The position numbers and the translations under genes are program-made. From NCBI GenBank assembly GCA_035760645.1, contig DASTSO010000012.1, forward strand, positions 1-11,463: 11,463 bases of DNA, given 5' to 3'. The first letter of the stretch is position 1. Every line of letters starts with the position of its first letter. Positions 1 through 6,721 of the stretch are shown one piece after another. The notes under the pieces were generated by a model. That model searched no databases. It had not been told where the DNA came from and saw only the letters and a program-made list of their open reading frames with translations. The stretch comes from DASSTY01 sp035760645 (lineage in GTDB: Bacteria; Gemmatimonadota; Gemmatimonadetes; Gemmatimonadales; GWC2-71-9).

Positions 1-2
1 TG

Positions 3-77
3 ACGTTCGGGACGTCCGGGACCGCCGTGCTCCAGGGCAAGGGAGATGCCGCGCGGGTCGAAAAGACAAGTCGTTGA
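3..77 (+). CDS. Probable 3' end of an upstream gene (partial)
   Basis: A plus-strand frame is open from the window edge to a TGA at 75-77 and encodes about 24 residues (starting TFGTSGTAVLQG, ending VEKTSR). Third positions are mostly G or C until the last few codons, as expected of a real gene tail here. The fragment is too short to identify a family. Another plus frame stays open to about position 167, but its translation is arginine-rich and looks like a shadow. The call rests only on codon use and is weak; the stretch could also be non-coding. Confidence 0.35.
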   Translation, partial: TFGTSGTAVLQGKGDAARVEKTSR

Positions 78-115
78 GAGGCGCAGAGTTGGCGTCGCCG
101 GCCTCGGCCGGGGTG

Positions 116-140
116 CGATCGCGGCGGAACGCGGCGATCG
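116..140. repeat. Small inverted repeat in the leader region
   Basis: CGATCGC at 116-122 is mirrored by GCGATCG at 134-140 around an 11-nt GC-rich loop. It lies after the probable end of the upstream gene (77) and before the next gene (287). It could be a weak terminator without a T-tract, or chance in GC-rich DNA. The rest of 78-286 holds only the promoter candidate listed separately. Confidence 0.3.
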
Positions 141-221
141 ACGGGTGTAACGGAACGATGCAAATATAGCGTGGCGGACCCGCGCAGGCAGTGCTCACCC
201 GTCCTCCCGCCGCGGGTTAGA

Positions 222-250
222 TTCTCCCATCCGTCGCTTTCTACTATAAG
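222..250 (+). promoter_or_regulatory. Candidate sigma70-type promoter for the solute-binding protein gene
   Basis: TATAAG at 245-250 is a good -10 candidate in an unusually AT-rich patch of an otherwise GC-rich leader. The best -35 at 17-bp spacing is TTCTCC (222-227), which is poor. A start site near 257 would leave a leader of about 30 nt before the GTG at 287. A second AT-rich patch, AAATATAG near 162-169, is an alternative. The evidence is base composition and motif only. Confidence 0.3.
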
Positions 251-286
251 CAGGACCACATCACTATCACTCACCCGGAGACACCG

Positions 287-2026
287 GTGAACGGTACTCG
301 GCGATGCGGGGCGGGGCGGGGTCGGGCAGGGGTGGCGATGGCGCTCGCCGTCGGGCTCGCGGCGGCGCTCGGCGGAATCGGCGGCTGCCGGAGCGAGGGC
401 GGCGCGGGGTCGGGCAAGGGCGCGGACTCGACCCGCACCGCACTCGCCTGCGACTGCGGCACGGTCGTCGTCGCGGCGATCGGCGAGCCGGCGACGATCC
501 TCCCGCCGCTCGTGCGGGAGACGGTGGGCCGCGACATCGGCGACCTCGTCTGGGAGCGGCTCGCCGACCTGAAGCCGGGCGGGGTGCCGATCGACACCAC
601 CGCCTACGAGCCGCGGCTCGCGGCGCGGTGGGAGCGGGTGGACCCGCTCACGCTCCGCTTCCACCTGCGCCCCGGCGCGCGCTGGCACGACGGGCGGCCG
701 GTGACGGCGGACGACGTCGTCTTCTCGTTCGACGTCTTCAGCGACTCGACGCTCGACGCGCCGGGCCGGATGTACCTCGGCGGCCGCGTGCACGCGGAGG
801 CGGAGGACTCGGCCACGGTGCGCGTGCGGTTCACCGAGAGCCATCCCGAGCAGCTCTACGACGCGACCTATCACGTGCGCGTCCTGCCGCGGCACGTCTG
901 GGACTCGCTGCCGCGCGGCGCGTGGGAGCGCGACACCGCGCTCGCGCACCTCGTCGGCTCGGGACCGTACCGCGTGCGCGAGTGGCGGCGCGGGCAGTTC
1001 CTCGCGCTCGAGCGCGCCCCCGGCACGCTCTTCCCGCACGCGAGCCGGCGCGTGGTCTGGCGCTTCACCGACGACGCCGACGCGCAGCTCAACCTCCTGC
1101 TGAGCCACGAGGCCGACCTCGTCGAGACCGTCGGCGCCCCGGACCGCGTCGGCCGCGTCGAGCGCGACGGCACCTTCCGCACGATCCGCTACCCGTCGGC
1201 CGTCTACGGCTTCCTCGCCTTCCGCCTCGCCGACGCGGGCGGGGCGCCGCACCCGGTGCTGGGCGAGCGCGACGCGCGGCGCGGGCTCGCGATGGCGGTG
1301 GACCGCTCGACCCTCGCGCAGGCGATCTTCGGCGCCGGCACCCTCGCCCCGCCGGGCCCGATGTCGCGGCTCCTCTGGATCTGGAACGACAGCATCCGCA
1401 CGCTGCCGTTCGACACCGCCGCCGCAGCCGTCGCGCTCGACAGCGCCGGCTGGCGGCGCGCCGGGCCCGACGCGGTCCGCGCGCGCGCCGGGCGGCCGTT
1501 CCGCTTCGACATCCTGATCCCGTCCACCAGCACCCCGCGCCGCCAGCTCGCCGTGGCGCTGCAGGAGGCGTGGCGCCGCATGGGCGCCGAGGTGACGGTG
1601 ACGGCGGTGGACTTCCCCGTCTTCCAGCAGCGCCTCGCGCAGGGCCGCTTCGACGCCTACATCGGCAGCTACCTCGACGAGCCCACCCCGCGCGGCCTCG
1701 CCGACCAGTGGACGCGCGCCGGGTGGGGCGCGCTGAACTACGGCCGCTACGCGAGCCCCGCCTTCGACACGCTCCTCGCCCGCGCCGCGCGCGAGCCGAA
1801 GCCCGACGTCGCGCGCTATCTCTACCGCGAGGCGATGGACACGCTGAACGCCGACGCGCCGGCGATCTTCCTCTTCACCCCCACGAACGTCGCCGCGGCG
1901 CAGCAGCGACTGCAGAACGTGGTGATCGACCCGTACGCGTGGCTCTCGACGCTGCCGAGCTGGACGATCGATCCGGGGCGGGTGGTGGCGCGAGACTCTT
2001 TGCAGGGACTAGGGGCTAGGGACTAG
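287..2026 (+). CDS. ABC transporter substrate-binding lipoprotein, peptide/nickel (SBP family 5) type
   Basis: This is the 579-residue extracytoplasmic binding component of a probable oligopeptide/dipeptide-type importer. The GTG start at 287 follows CGGAG (276-280) at a good distance. The N-terminus has an Arg-rich n-region, a hydrophobic stretch at about 16-32 and a lipobox IGGC with Cys34, so it should be a lipid-anchored protein. The family-5 hallmark region is clear: YEPRLAARWE (about 107-116), then RPGARWHDGRPVTADDVVFS (about 128-147). The segment GSGPYRVREW and the C-terminal lobe with NYGRYASPAFD also fit. Length is normal for the family. No permease or ATPase gene is adjacent, so the transport partners must be elsewhere and the ligand cannot be named. 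The last residues (LGARD) and the TAG stop lie inside a heptamer inverted repeat, so the native C-terminus may have been altered. Confidence 0.9.
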   Translation: MNGTRRCGAGRGRAGVAMALAVGLAAALGGIGGCRSEGGAGSGKGADSTRTALACDCGTVVVAAIGEPATILPPLVRETVGRDIGDLVWERLADLKPGGVPIDTTAYEPRLAARWERVDPLTLRFHLRPGARWHDGRPVTADDVVFSFDVFSDSTLDAPGRMYLGGRVHAEAEDSATVRVRFTESHPEQLYDATYHVRVLPRHVWDSLPRGAWERDTALAHLVGSGPYRVREWRRGQFLALERAPGTLFPHASRRVVWRFTDDADAQLNLLLSHEADLVETVGAPDRVGRVERDGTFRTIRYPSAVYGFLAFRLADAGGAPHPVLGERDARRGLAMAVDRSTLAQAIFGAGTLAPPGPMSRLLWIWNDSIRTLPFDTAAAAVALDSAGWRRAGPDAVRARAGRPFRFDILIPSTSTPRRQLAVALQEAWRRMGAEVTVTAVDFPVFQQRLAQGRFDAYIGSYLDEPTPRGLADQWTRAGWGALNYGRYASPAFDTLLARAAREPKPDVARYLYREAMDTLNADAPAIFLFTPTNVAAAQQRLQNVVIDPYAWLSTLPSWTIDPGRVVARDSLQGLGARD

Positions 2027-2117
2027 GGGCTAGGGGGCTCCCGGCCGATGCCGGCTTCCGTGCCCCAGGCCCCCTCGACCACGCCCTAACCCCTAGCCCC
2101 TAGTCCCTAGCCCCTAG
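2009..2117. repeat. CTAGGGR-heptamer inverted-repeat element, copy 1
   Basis: Four tandem heptamers (CTAGGGG, CTAGGGA, CTAGGGG, CTAGGGG) at 2009-2036 are a perfect 28-nt reverse complement of 2090-2117, separated by a 53-nt loop. The right arm has a further degenerate unit (TTAGGG) on its loop side. The loop carries CCGATGCCGGC at 2045-2055, also found in copy 2. The element sits between two convergent genes and contains both stop codons (TAG at 2024-2026 plus, and 2102-2100 minus). As RNA it would fold into a very stable hairpin from either strand and could act as a bidirectional terminator or 3'-end protector. There is no T-tract. It resembles a dispersed REP/MITE-like repeat; no transposase is present. 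Confidence 0.85.
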
Positions 2118-2654
2118 CGTCACTCCCACCCCCGCCAGCAGCGCCGCCGTGTGCACGTCTTTCCCCGTGGCATAGCGGAATCCCACCGACGGCGAGGCCG
2201 CGAGCGCGCCGGCGAGCGGGAGATCGTAGCCCGCGCCGGTCGTGAACGCGGCGCCCGGGACGGCGCCGCCGTCGTTCTCGCCCATGATGAGCACCGTGAA
2301 GCCGGCGCCGGCCTTGAGCCAGAAGCGCTGCGTGGCCGAGGGATAGTAGACGAGCGCCGGACCCGCCTGGAAGAAGGCGTCCTCGACGTAACGCTTGTGG
2401 AAGTAGCCCGCCGCCACCTCGCCCGCGAGGACGAGCGACGGGGAGAGGGCGCCGCCGACCGTGAGCGCGCCGGCGGAGCCGACGATCGTGCCGATCTCGC
2501 AGACGCGGCAGGTGGTGCGGTGGATGCCCGCGGCCCCGGTGAGGCTCGCGTAGAAGCCGCGGGGGCGGACGTCGGTGGTGGTCTGGGCGGCGGCACGGAC
2601 GCCGGTGGCGGCGAGCAGGCCGAAGGCGATCAGGGCGAGACGGTGGATTCGCAT
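2100..2654 (-). CDS. Exported protein, probable outer-membrane beta-barrel, unknown function
   Basis: A 184-residue protein begins with a typical signal peptide: basic MRIHR, hydrophobic core LALIAFGLLAATG, and an Ala-rich cleavage region near residue 23 (VRAAAQ). The mature part alternates small, aromatic and polar residues with Gly-rich turns (FYASLTGAAG, AGYFHKRY, FWLKAGAGFTV, PSVGFRYATG), as in small outer-membrane barrels. A CRVC pair (Cys49/Cys52) is unusual for such a protein and might form a disulfide. No clear ribosome site precedes the ATG at 2654, though the signal peptide begins directly there. It converges on the solute-binding protein gene and lies downstream of kamA beyond a terminator, so it is probably transcribed on its own. 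Its last five residues (LGARD) and stop come from the heptamer repeat. No specific family is recognised. Confidence 0.75.
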   Translation of the reverse strand: MRIHRLALIAFGLLAATGVRAAAQTTTDVRPRGFYASLTGAAGIHRTTCRVCEIGTIVGSAGALTVGGALSPSLVLAGEVAAGYFHKRYVEDAFFQAGPALVYYPSATQRFWLKAGAGFTVLIMGENDGGAVPGAAFTTGAGYDLPLAGALAASPSVGFRYATGKDVHTAALLAGVGVTLGARD

Positions 2655-2725
2655 GGGTGGAACGGTAGCCGCGTGTCGTCCCCCATGCGTGACTTGGACA
2701 CTCCGGCCAGCCCCCCGAAACGCGG

Positions 2726-2749
2726 ACCGCCCGGCAGCGGCCGGGCGGT
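2726..2749 (-). terminator. Hairpin terminator candidate downstream of kamA
   Basis: ACCGCCCGGC (2726-2735) pairs perfectly with GCCGGGCGGT (2740-2749) across a 4-nt loop, 40 bases past the kamA stop. On the minus strand the stem is followed by a weak T run (GCGTTTCG). It lies between kamA and the exported-protein gene on the same strand and probably closes the four-gene operon. The lack of a strong U-tract keeps confidence moderate. The rest of 2655-2788 shows nothing clear. Confidence 0.6.
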
Positions 2750-2788
2750 TCTCACGCGAACTGATCGGATCTCGACTCGTGCGGCGGC

Positions 2789-3907
2789 TCAGGCGCTCTT
2801 CCGCCGCCGGGGCGCCCGCTTGCGCTTCTTCTCGAGCGCGATGACCCCCTCGACCTGCGGCTGCTTGTAGACGTAGCGGTCGCCGCGGAAGTTGCGGAGG
2901 ACGACTTCCTCGTCGCTCATGCTCACGACGTACTCCGGCAGGAGCGGGATCTTGCCGCCGCCGCCCGGGGCGTCGATGACGAACTGCGGGTTGGCGAGGC
3001 CGCTGGTCCAGCCGCGCAGCGCCTCCATGATCTCGATCCCCTTCTGCACCGTCGTCCGGAAGTGCTCGGCCCCCGCCACCTGGTCGGCCATGTAGATGTA
3101 GTAGGGCCGCACCCGGGCCATCATGAGCCGGTGCATCAGCTCCTTCATCACCGCCGGATCGTCGTTCACCCCCTTCAACAAGACCGTCTGGCAGCCGAGC
3201 GGGATGCCGGCGTCGGCGAGCATGCCCAGGGCCTTCACCGCCGCCGGGGTGAGCTCGTCGGGGTGGTTGAAGTGGGTGTTGATCCAGAGCGGGTGGTACT
3301 TCTTCAGCGTCTCGCAGAGCTCCGGCGTCACCCGCTCCGGGAGGTGGCAGGGGATCCGGCTCCCGATCCGGATGATCTGGAGGTGCGGGATCGCGCGGAG
3401 GCGCTGGAGGATCGCGTCGAGGCGGCGGTCGTTGAGGAGCAGCGGGTCGCCGCCCGACATGATCACGTCGCGGATCTCGGTGTGCTGCTCGAGGTACTGG
3501 AAGGCGCTCTCGAACTGGCTCATGGGGATCTTCTCGGGATCCCCCACCTTCCGCCGCCGGGTGCAGAAGCGGCAGTAGCTCGCGCAGACCGGCGAGACGA
3601 GGAAGAGCGCGCGGTCGGGATAGCGGTGCGTGATGTTCGGCACCGGGCTGTCGGCGTCCTCGTTGAGGGAGTCCACGACGCCGTCGTGGACCTCGAGCTC
3701 CTCGACCGACGGGACGAACTGTCGCCAGATCGGGTCGTCCGGGGACTTGATCAGCGCCGCCATCGCCGGGGAGATGCGGAACTCGAAGTTCTCGGCCGCC
3801 TGCCGCAGGCGGTCGAGCTCGGGGAAGTGCTCCGCCCCGAAGCGCTCGGCGAGCATGTCGAGCGACGCGATCGAGTTCTTCCTCAGGACTTCCTGCCAGG
3901 TCTCCAT
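2789..3907 (-). CDS. kamA: Lysine 2,3-aminomutase (radical SAM, PLP-dependent)
   Basis: The 372-residue enzyme should convert L-lysine to L-beta-lysine using S-adenosylmethionine, a [4Fe-4S] cluster and PLP. The cluster motif CxxxCxxC is CASYCRFC (Cys108, 112, 115). SGGDPL is at 151-156. The PLP lysine lies in PGGGGK (Lys319). Asp275 (in MAD) and Asp312 (in VIDAPG) match the two aspartates that hold the lysine side-chain amine in clostridial lysine aminomutase; glutamate 2,3-aminomutases have other residues there, so lysine is the expected substrate. The ATG at 3907 is chosen because AAAGGAGG lies about 10 nt upstream and a normal KamA N-terminus follows. The frame stays open to 4033, but that would run into the GNAT gene. 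It is shorter than clostridial enzymes and ends in a basic tail (KKRKRAPRRRK). It is the last gene of the ligase/GNAT operon, 44 bp after the GNAT stop. Confidence 0.93.
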   Translation of the reverse strand: METWQEVLRKNSIASLDMLAERFGAEHFPELDRLRQAAENFEFRISPAMAALIKSPDDPIWRQFVPSVEELEVHDGVVDSLNEDADSPVPNITHRYPDRALFLVSPVCASYCRFCTRRRKVGDPEKIPMSQFESAFQYLEQHTEIRDVIMSGGDPLLLNDRRLDAILQRLRAIPHLQIIRIGSRIPCHLPERVTPELCETLKKYHPLWINTHFNHPDELTPAAVKALGMLADAGIPLGCQTVLLKGVNDDPAVMKELMHRLMMARVRPYYIYMADQVAGAEHFRTTVQKGIEIMEALRGWTSGLANPQFVIDAPGGGGKIPLLPEYVVSMSDEEVVLRNFRGDRYVYKQPQVEGVIALEKKRKRAPRRRKSA

Positions 3908-3951
3908 GGCGGTCCGGCCTCCTTTGAGGCTAGGCGAGGTGCGGCGTGGGA

Positions 3952-4413
3952 CTACAGTGACTTCAGGTAGACGACCTGATCGTCGCCCGGGGCGTAGAAG
4001 TCGGGGATGCGGGCCGCCGCGCGATAGCCGCATCGCTCGTAGAAGGCGCGGGTGCCGGCGTAGTCGGCGCGCCCCGCCGTCTCGACAACGATGAGTCGCG
4101 CGACACCGTGCAATCGGTGTTCCATCTCACGCACGAGCGCGCGGCCGAGGCCGCGCTGCTGCCGCGCGGGATCCACCGCGAGCCAGTAGAGATCCCACGT
4201 GCCGGCGGTGCAGGGCGTCGGGCCCCAGCAGATCCAGGCGGCGAGCTCGTCGTCTTCGTCGGCGCCGAGGAGGACGTACGACGGATCGCCGGCGACGCCG
4301 GCGTCGAAGACCTCGAGCGCCACGGCCACCTCGTCCTCGTGGAAGACGCCGGTGGCGCGGGTGATCGCCGCGACGCGCGCGCGGTCGCCGGCGACGAGCG
4401 GACGGAGCGTCAC
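3952..4413 (-). CDS. GNAT family N-acetyltransferase
   Basis: This 153-residue protein is a single-domain GNAT that transfers an acyl group from acyl-CoA to an amine. After TLRPLVAGD comes the acidic region DEDDELAAWICWG, the strand WDLYWLAVDP, the acetyl-CoA motif QQRGLGRAL (about 85-93), and the C-terminal ETAGRADYAGTRAFYERCGY followed by IPDFYAPGDD. The start is GTG at 4413, whose bases overlap the TGA of the upstream ligase gene (GTGA, 4-bp overlap), implying translational coupling; no strong ribosome site is visible. The frame stays open far upstream to 5418, but that part is antisense-like arginine-rich shadow of the ligase gene. Between two ligases and a beta-lysine-forming enzyme, it may acetylate beta-lysine or a peptide made from it. 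It is much shorter than archaeal beta-lysine acetyltransferases of the AblB type, so function is inferred from context. Confidence 0.85.
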   Translation of the reverse strand: MTLRPLVAGDRARVAAITRATGVFHEDEVAVALEVFDAGVAGDPSYVLLGADEDDELAAWICWGPTPCTAGTWDLYWLAVDPARQQRGLGRALVREMEHRLHGVARLIVVETAGRADYAGTRAFYERCGYRAAARIPDFYAPGDDQVVYLKSL

Positions 4414-5456
4414 GCCCGCGGACTGCTCTGCGAGCCGCTCGGTGAGCCGCTCGACGTGCCGCTTTCCGCGAGCGCGGCCGCGGCGTCGCGGTGCCGGGAG
4501 CGGGTGAGCGCCTCGTCGAGCACCTGGGCGACGAGCTCCTCGTAGTCCCAGCCGAAGGCCGCCGCCATGCGCGCGAGGCCCGCGTCGCTCGAGAGGTCGG
4601 GGCAGGGATTCACCTCGAGCACGTAGGGCTGGCCGTCCTCGCCGACGCGGAGATCCACCCGGCCGTAGCCCTCGCCGCCCGCCATGTACTCCCACGCCTG
4701 CCGCGCCACCGCCACGATCCGTCGCGCGAGGTCGGCGGGGAGCCGCGCGGGGCAGACCGGCACGGTGCCGGCGTACTCGGGATGCCCGGGCGCCCACTTC
4801 GCCTGGTAGGTGACGATGGGCCAGCTCCCCGCGGGCATGCCGCCGAAGTCGATCTCCGAGAGCGGCAGCACCTGGCGGCCGACGAAGCCGACGTTCACCT
4901 CGCGCCCGGCGACGTACTGCTGGACGATGACCTCCTCGAACTGCTCGGCGAGCCAGGCGACCCGCTTCTTCAACGCCTTGCGGGTGGTGCAGACGGCGTT
5001 GGCGTCGATCCCGACGCTCGCGTCCTCCGCGGCGGGCTTCACGATCGCGGGAAGCGGGAAGTCGGCCGGCACCCGGTTCCCCTGCGCGAGCGCGAAGGCC
5101 GGCACCGGCACCCCCGCCGAGGCGAGCAGGGTGTTGGCGACGTGCTTCCGGTGGCAGACGGTCGTGGGCCAGGCGCGGCAGCCGGTGAAGGGCACGCCGG
5201 TGAGCTCGAGGGTGCCGACGACGAAGTCCTCGTAGCGGGCGTGGCCGTTGATCCCCTCGCAGAGGTTGAACACCGCGTCCGCCCGCCGCGCCCGGGTGAG
5301 CCAGCGGAAGTCGCCGAGCCGCACCGGGGCGAGCTCGACGTCGTGGCCGCGGCGGCGCAGCGCGTCGCGCACCTCGTGCACGTTCTGGAGCACGGCGGCG
5401 ACGTCGGCGGCGGTCCACTCGGGGCTGCCGGCGTCGTAGAGGATCACGACTCGCAT
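4410..5456 (-). CDS. ATP-grasp ligase, D-Ala-D-Ala ligase-like (second of tandem pair)
   Basis: The 348-residue protein has the ATP-grasp fold and should join a carboxylate to an amine via an acyl phosphate. Landmarks are the N-terminal strand MRVVILYD, FNLCEGINGHARYED (63-77, replacing the H-G-x-x-G-E-D motif of true Ddl), the ATP-binding IVKPAAEDASVGI (138-150), YVAGREVNVG (181-190), GYGRVDLRV (263-271) and metal-binding YVLEVNP (278-284). The acceptor-side loop reads NPCPDLS rather than the N-T-x-P-G-M-T of Ddl, which argues against D-alanine as acceptor. The ATG at 5456 has GGGAAGG 4 nt upstream and overlaps the preceding ligase by 13 bp. A Ser/Gly-rich tail of about 20 residues ends the protein. 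Homology annotation would probably name it ddl, but its motifs and its operon with KamA and GNAT suggest a peptide-forming role outside the cell wall. Confidence 0.85.
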   Translation of the reverse strand: MRVVILYDAGSPEWTAADVAAVLQNVHEVRDALRRRGHDVELAPVRLGDFRWLTRARRADAVFNLCEGINGHARYEDFVVGTLELTGVPFTGCRAWPTTVCHRKHVANTLLASAGVPVPAFALAQGNRVPADFPLPAIVKPAAEDASVGIDANAVCTTRKALKKRVAWLAEQFEEVIVQQYVAGREVNVGFVGRQVLPLSEIDFGGMPAGSWPIVTYQAKWAPGHPEYAGTVPVCPARLPADLARRIVAVARQAWEYMAGGEGYGRVDLRVGEDGQPYVLEVNPCPDLSSDAGLARMAAAFGWDYEELVAQVLDEALTRSRHRDAAAALAESGTSSGSPSGSQSSPRA

Positions 5457-6607
5457 AGCGCCTTCCCGCTGATCCGCCGCCAGGCGATGTCCGCCACCGT
5501 GCGGATCAGCGTGTCGTAGTCCATCCCGGCGGCGCGCGCGGCCTTGGGGAAGCAGCTGTTGTCGCGCGGGTCGGGGAGGATGCCGGGGAGCGGGTTGAGC
5601 TCGACGACCATCGGCTGCCCCGTGGCGTCGCAGCGGACGTCGATGCGGCACCAGTCGCGGCAGTCGAGGGCGTGATAGGCGCCGAGGGCGGCGGCGCGCA
5701 CCGCCTCGGCGAGCGGCTCGGGGATGCGGGCCGGGCACTCGTAGATCTCGAGCGGCTGGTCCACCGTGTCCCAGAGCCACTTCGCCTCGTAGCCGTAGAT
5801 CGGCGGCGCGCCGGCGGGAAGGGTGTCGTAGCGCATCGCGACGAGCGGGAGGCAGCGCGCCTCGGCGCCGTTGCCGATGACGGCCACGGTGAACTCGTCG
5901 CCCGGCAGCCAGGTCTCGATGAGGACCGGCTGGCGATAGGTGGCGAGGAGCTCCTCGACGAGCGCGACGAGCTCGGCGCGGTGGTGGCAGAGCGAGCGGG
6001 TCGTCACCCCCTTGCCCGAGCCCTCGAAGGCCGGCTTCGCGAAGAGCGGGAAGGGGAGGGTGACGTTGCGGGCGTCGGCCGCGGTGCGCGCGAGGACGAA
6101 CGGCGCGGTGGGGACGCCGTGCTGCGCCATGATCTCCTTCGCCCGGCCCTTGTGGAGGCAGAGCGAGAGGGTGAGGGGATCGGAGGCGTGATGGGGGATG
6201 CCGAGGAATTCGCAGATGGCGGGGACGTGGCTCTCGCGGTTCGGGCCGTGGAGCCCCTCGGCGATGTTGAAGACGAAGTCGGGCCGCTCGGCGGCGAGGC
6301 GCGCGGGGAAGTCGGCGGTCGCCTCGAGGCGAACGACCTCGGCCACGCCGGGCGCGCTCGCGAGCGCCGCGGCGACGGCGTCGATCGTCGCGGGCTCGTC
6401 CCACTCGGCGTAGAGGTCGGGTTGTTCGAGGTCGGAGCGAAGAGAGCGGAGCGCCGCGCGCTCGGCGGCGGCGGCGGAGATGCCGGTCGGGGAAGCCGCG
6501 CCCCGACTCGGAGGCTCCTCGGGCGAGGTGCCGTCGGGCGCCGTGTCGTCGGGCGCCACGCCCGGCTCCGGCTTCTGGTTGTAGGCGAGTCCGAGGCGAA
6601 CTGCCAA
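5444..6607 (-). CDS. ATP-grasp ligase, D-Ala-D-Ala ligase-like (first of tandem pair)
   Basis: This 387-residue protein opens the operon. The start is a TTG at 6607, preceded by AAGGAA with a 5-nt gap; the resulting MAVRLGLAYNQK is the expected first strand. A Pro/Ala/Ser-rich, probably disordered insert (about 13-55) follows. Then come FNIAEGLHGPNRE (113-125), LFAKPAFEGSGKGV (188-201) for ATP, WLPGDEFTVAVIG (233-245), RIDVR (321-325) and VVELNPLPGI (334-343) for metal. It keeps a Pro-Gly after the metal site (NPLPG), closer to Ddl than its partner gene, but the FNIAEG motif and the following loop differ from Ddl. The two ligases share motif order and lengths and look like an old tandem duplication with diverged substrates. 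The stop lies inside the next gene (13-bp overlap), so the two are probably made together. Confidence 0.85.
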   Translation of the reverse strand: MAVRLGLAYNQKPEPGVAPDDTAPDGTSPEEPPSRGAASPTGISAAAAERAALRSLRSDLEQPDLYAEWDEPATIDAVAAALASAPGVAEVVRLEATADFPARLAAERPDFVFNIAEGLHGPNRESHVPAICEFLGIPHHASDPLTLSLCLHKGRAKEIMAQHGVPTAPFVLARTAADARNVTLPFPLFAKPAFEGSGKGVTTRSLCHHRAELVALVEELLATYRQPVLIETWLPGDEFTVAVIGNGAEARCLPLVAMRYDTLPAGAPPIYGYEAKWLWDTVDQPLEIYECPARIPEPLAEAVRAAALGAYHALDCRDWCRIDVRCDATGQPMVVELNPLPGILPDPRDNSCFPKAARAAGMDYDTLIRTVADIAWRRISGKALCES

Positions 6608-6720
6608 GCGAGTTCCTTACAAAAAAGGCCGTCCACGCAGGACGAGCCGACCGGAATGAAGAGTTCCGAGGAACGCTGGCGATAAGCTACGAAAAAGTGC
6701 GCGGGTGCACAATAGAAAAG
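6608..6720 (-). promoter_or_regulatory. Leader and candidate promoter of the ligase-GNAT-kamA operon
   Basis: This 113-bp gap is clearly richer in A and T than the genes. On the minus strand TTGTGC (6712-6707) and TAGCTT (6689-6684) are spaced 17 bp, a weak sigma70-like pair that would give a leader of about 70 nt. Just inside the transcript lies the inverted repeat GTTCC-GA-GGAAC (6663-6674), a possible operator. AAGGAA (6618-6613) is the likely ribosome site for the TTG start at 6607. All assignments are motif-based. Confidence 0.35.
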
Positions 6721-6721
6721 C

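Noticed and set aside
304..2019. Long plus-strand open frame overlapping the solute-binding protein gene
   Set aside because: Its translation is extremely rich in Arg, Ala and Pro with no domain; it is the out-of-frame shadow of the GC-rich gene, which has clear family motifs.
287..2026. A complete peptide-transport operon
   Set aside because: Only the binding protein is present; neither flank contains permease or ATPase genes.
3908..4033. Extended KamA N-terminus starting at 4033
   Set aside because: It would overlap the GNAT gene by over 80 bp and adds arginine-rich sequence; AAAGGAGG directly supports the ATG at 3907.
3952..4413. Calling the GNAT ablB (beta-lysine acetyltransferase)
   Set aside because: It is much shorter than known AblB proteins and its nearest context is the ligases. 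Acetylation of beta-lysine is only one possibility, so no symbol is given.
3952..5418. A 488-codon minus-strand frame that could be read as a fusion ending in the GNAT domain
   Set aside because: Only the last 153 residues look like protein. The upstream part is arginine-rich shadow of the ligase gene, and a GTG overlapping the ligase stop gives a normal GNAT start.
4410..6404. A 664-codon minus-strand frame that might fuse both ligases
   Set aside because: The first part is out of frame with ligase 1 and has shadow-like composition. True ligase 2 begins at the ATG at 5456 with a ribosome site.
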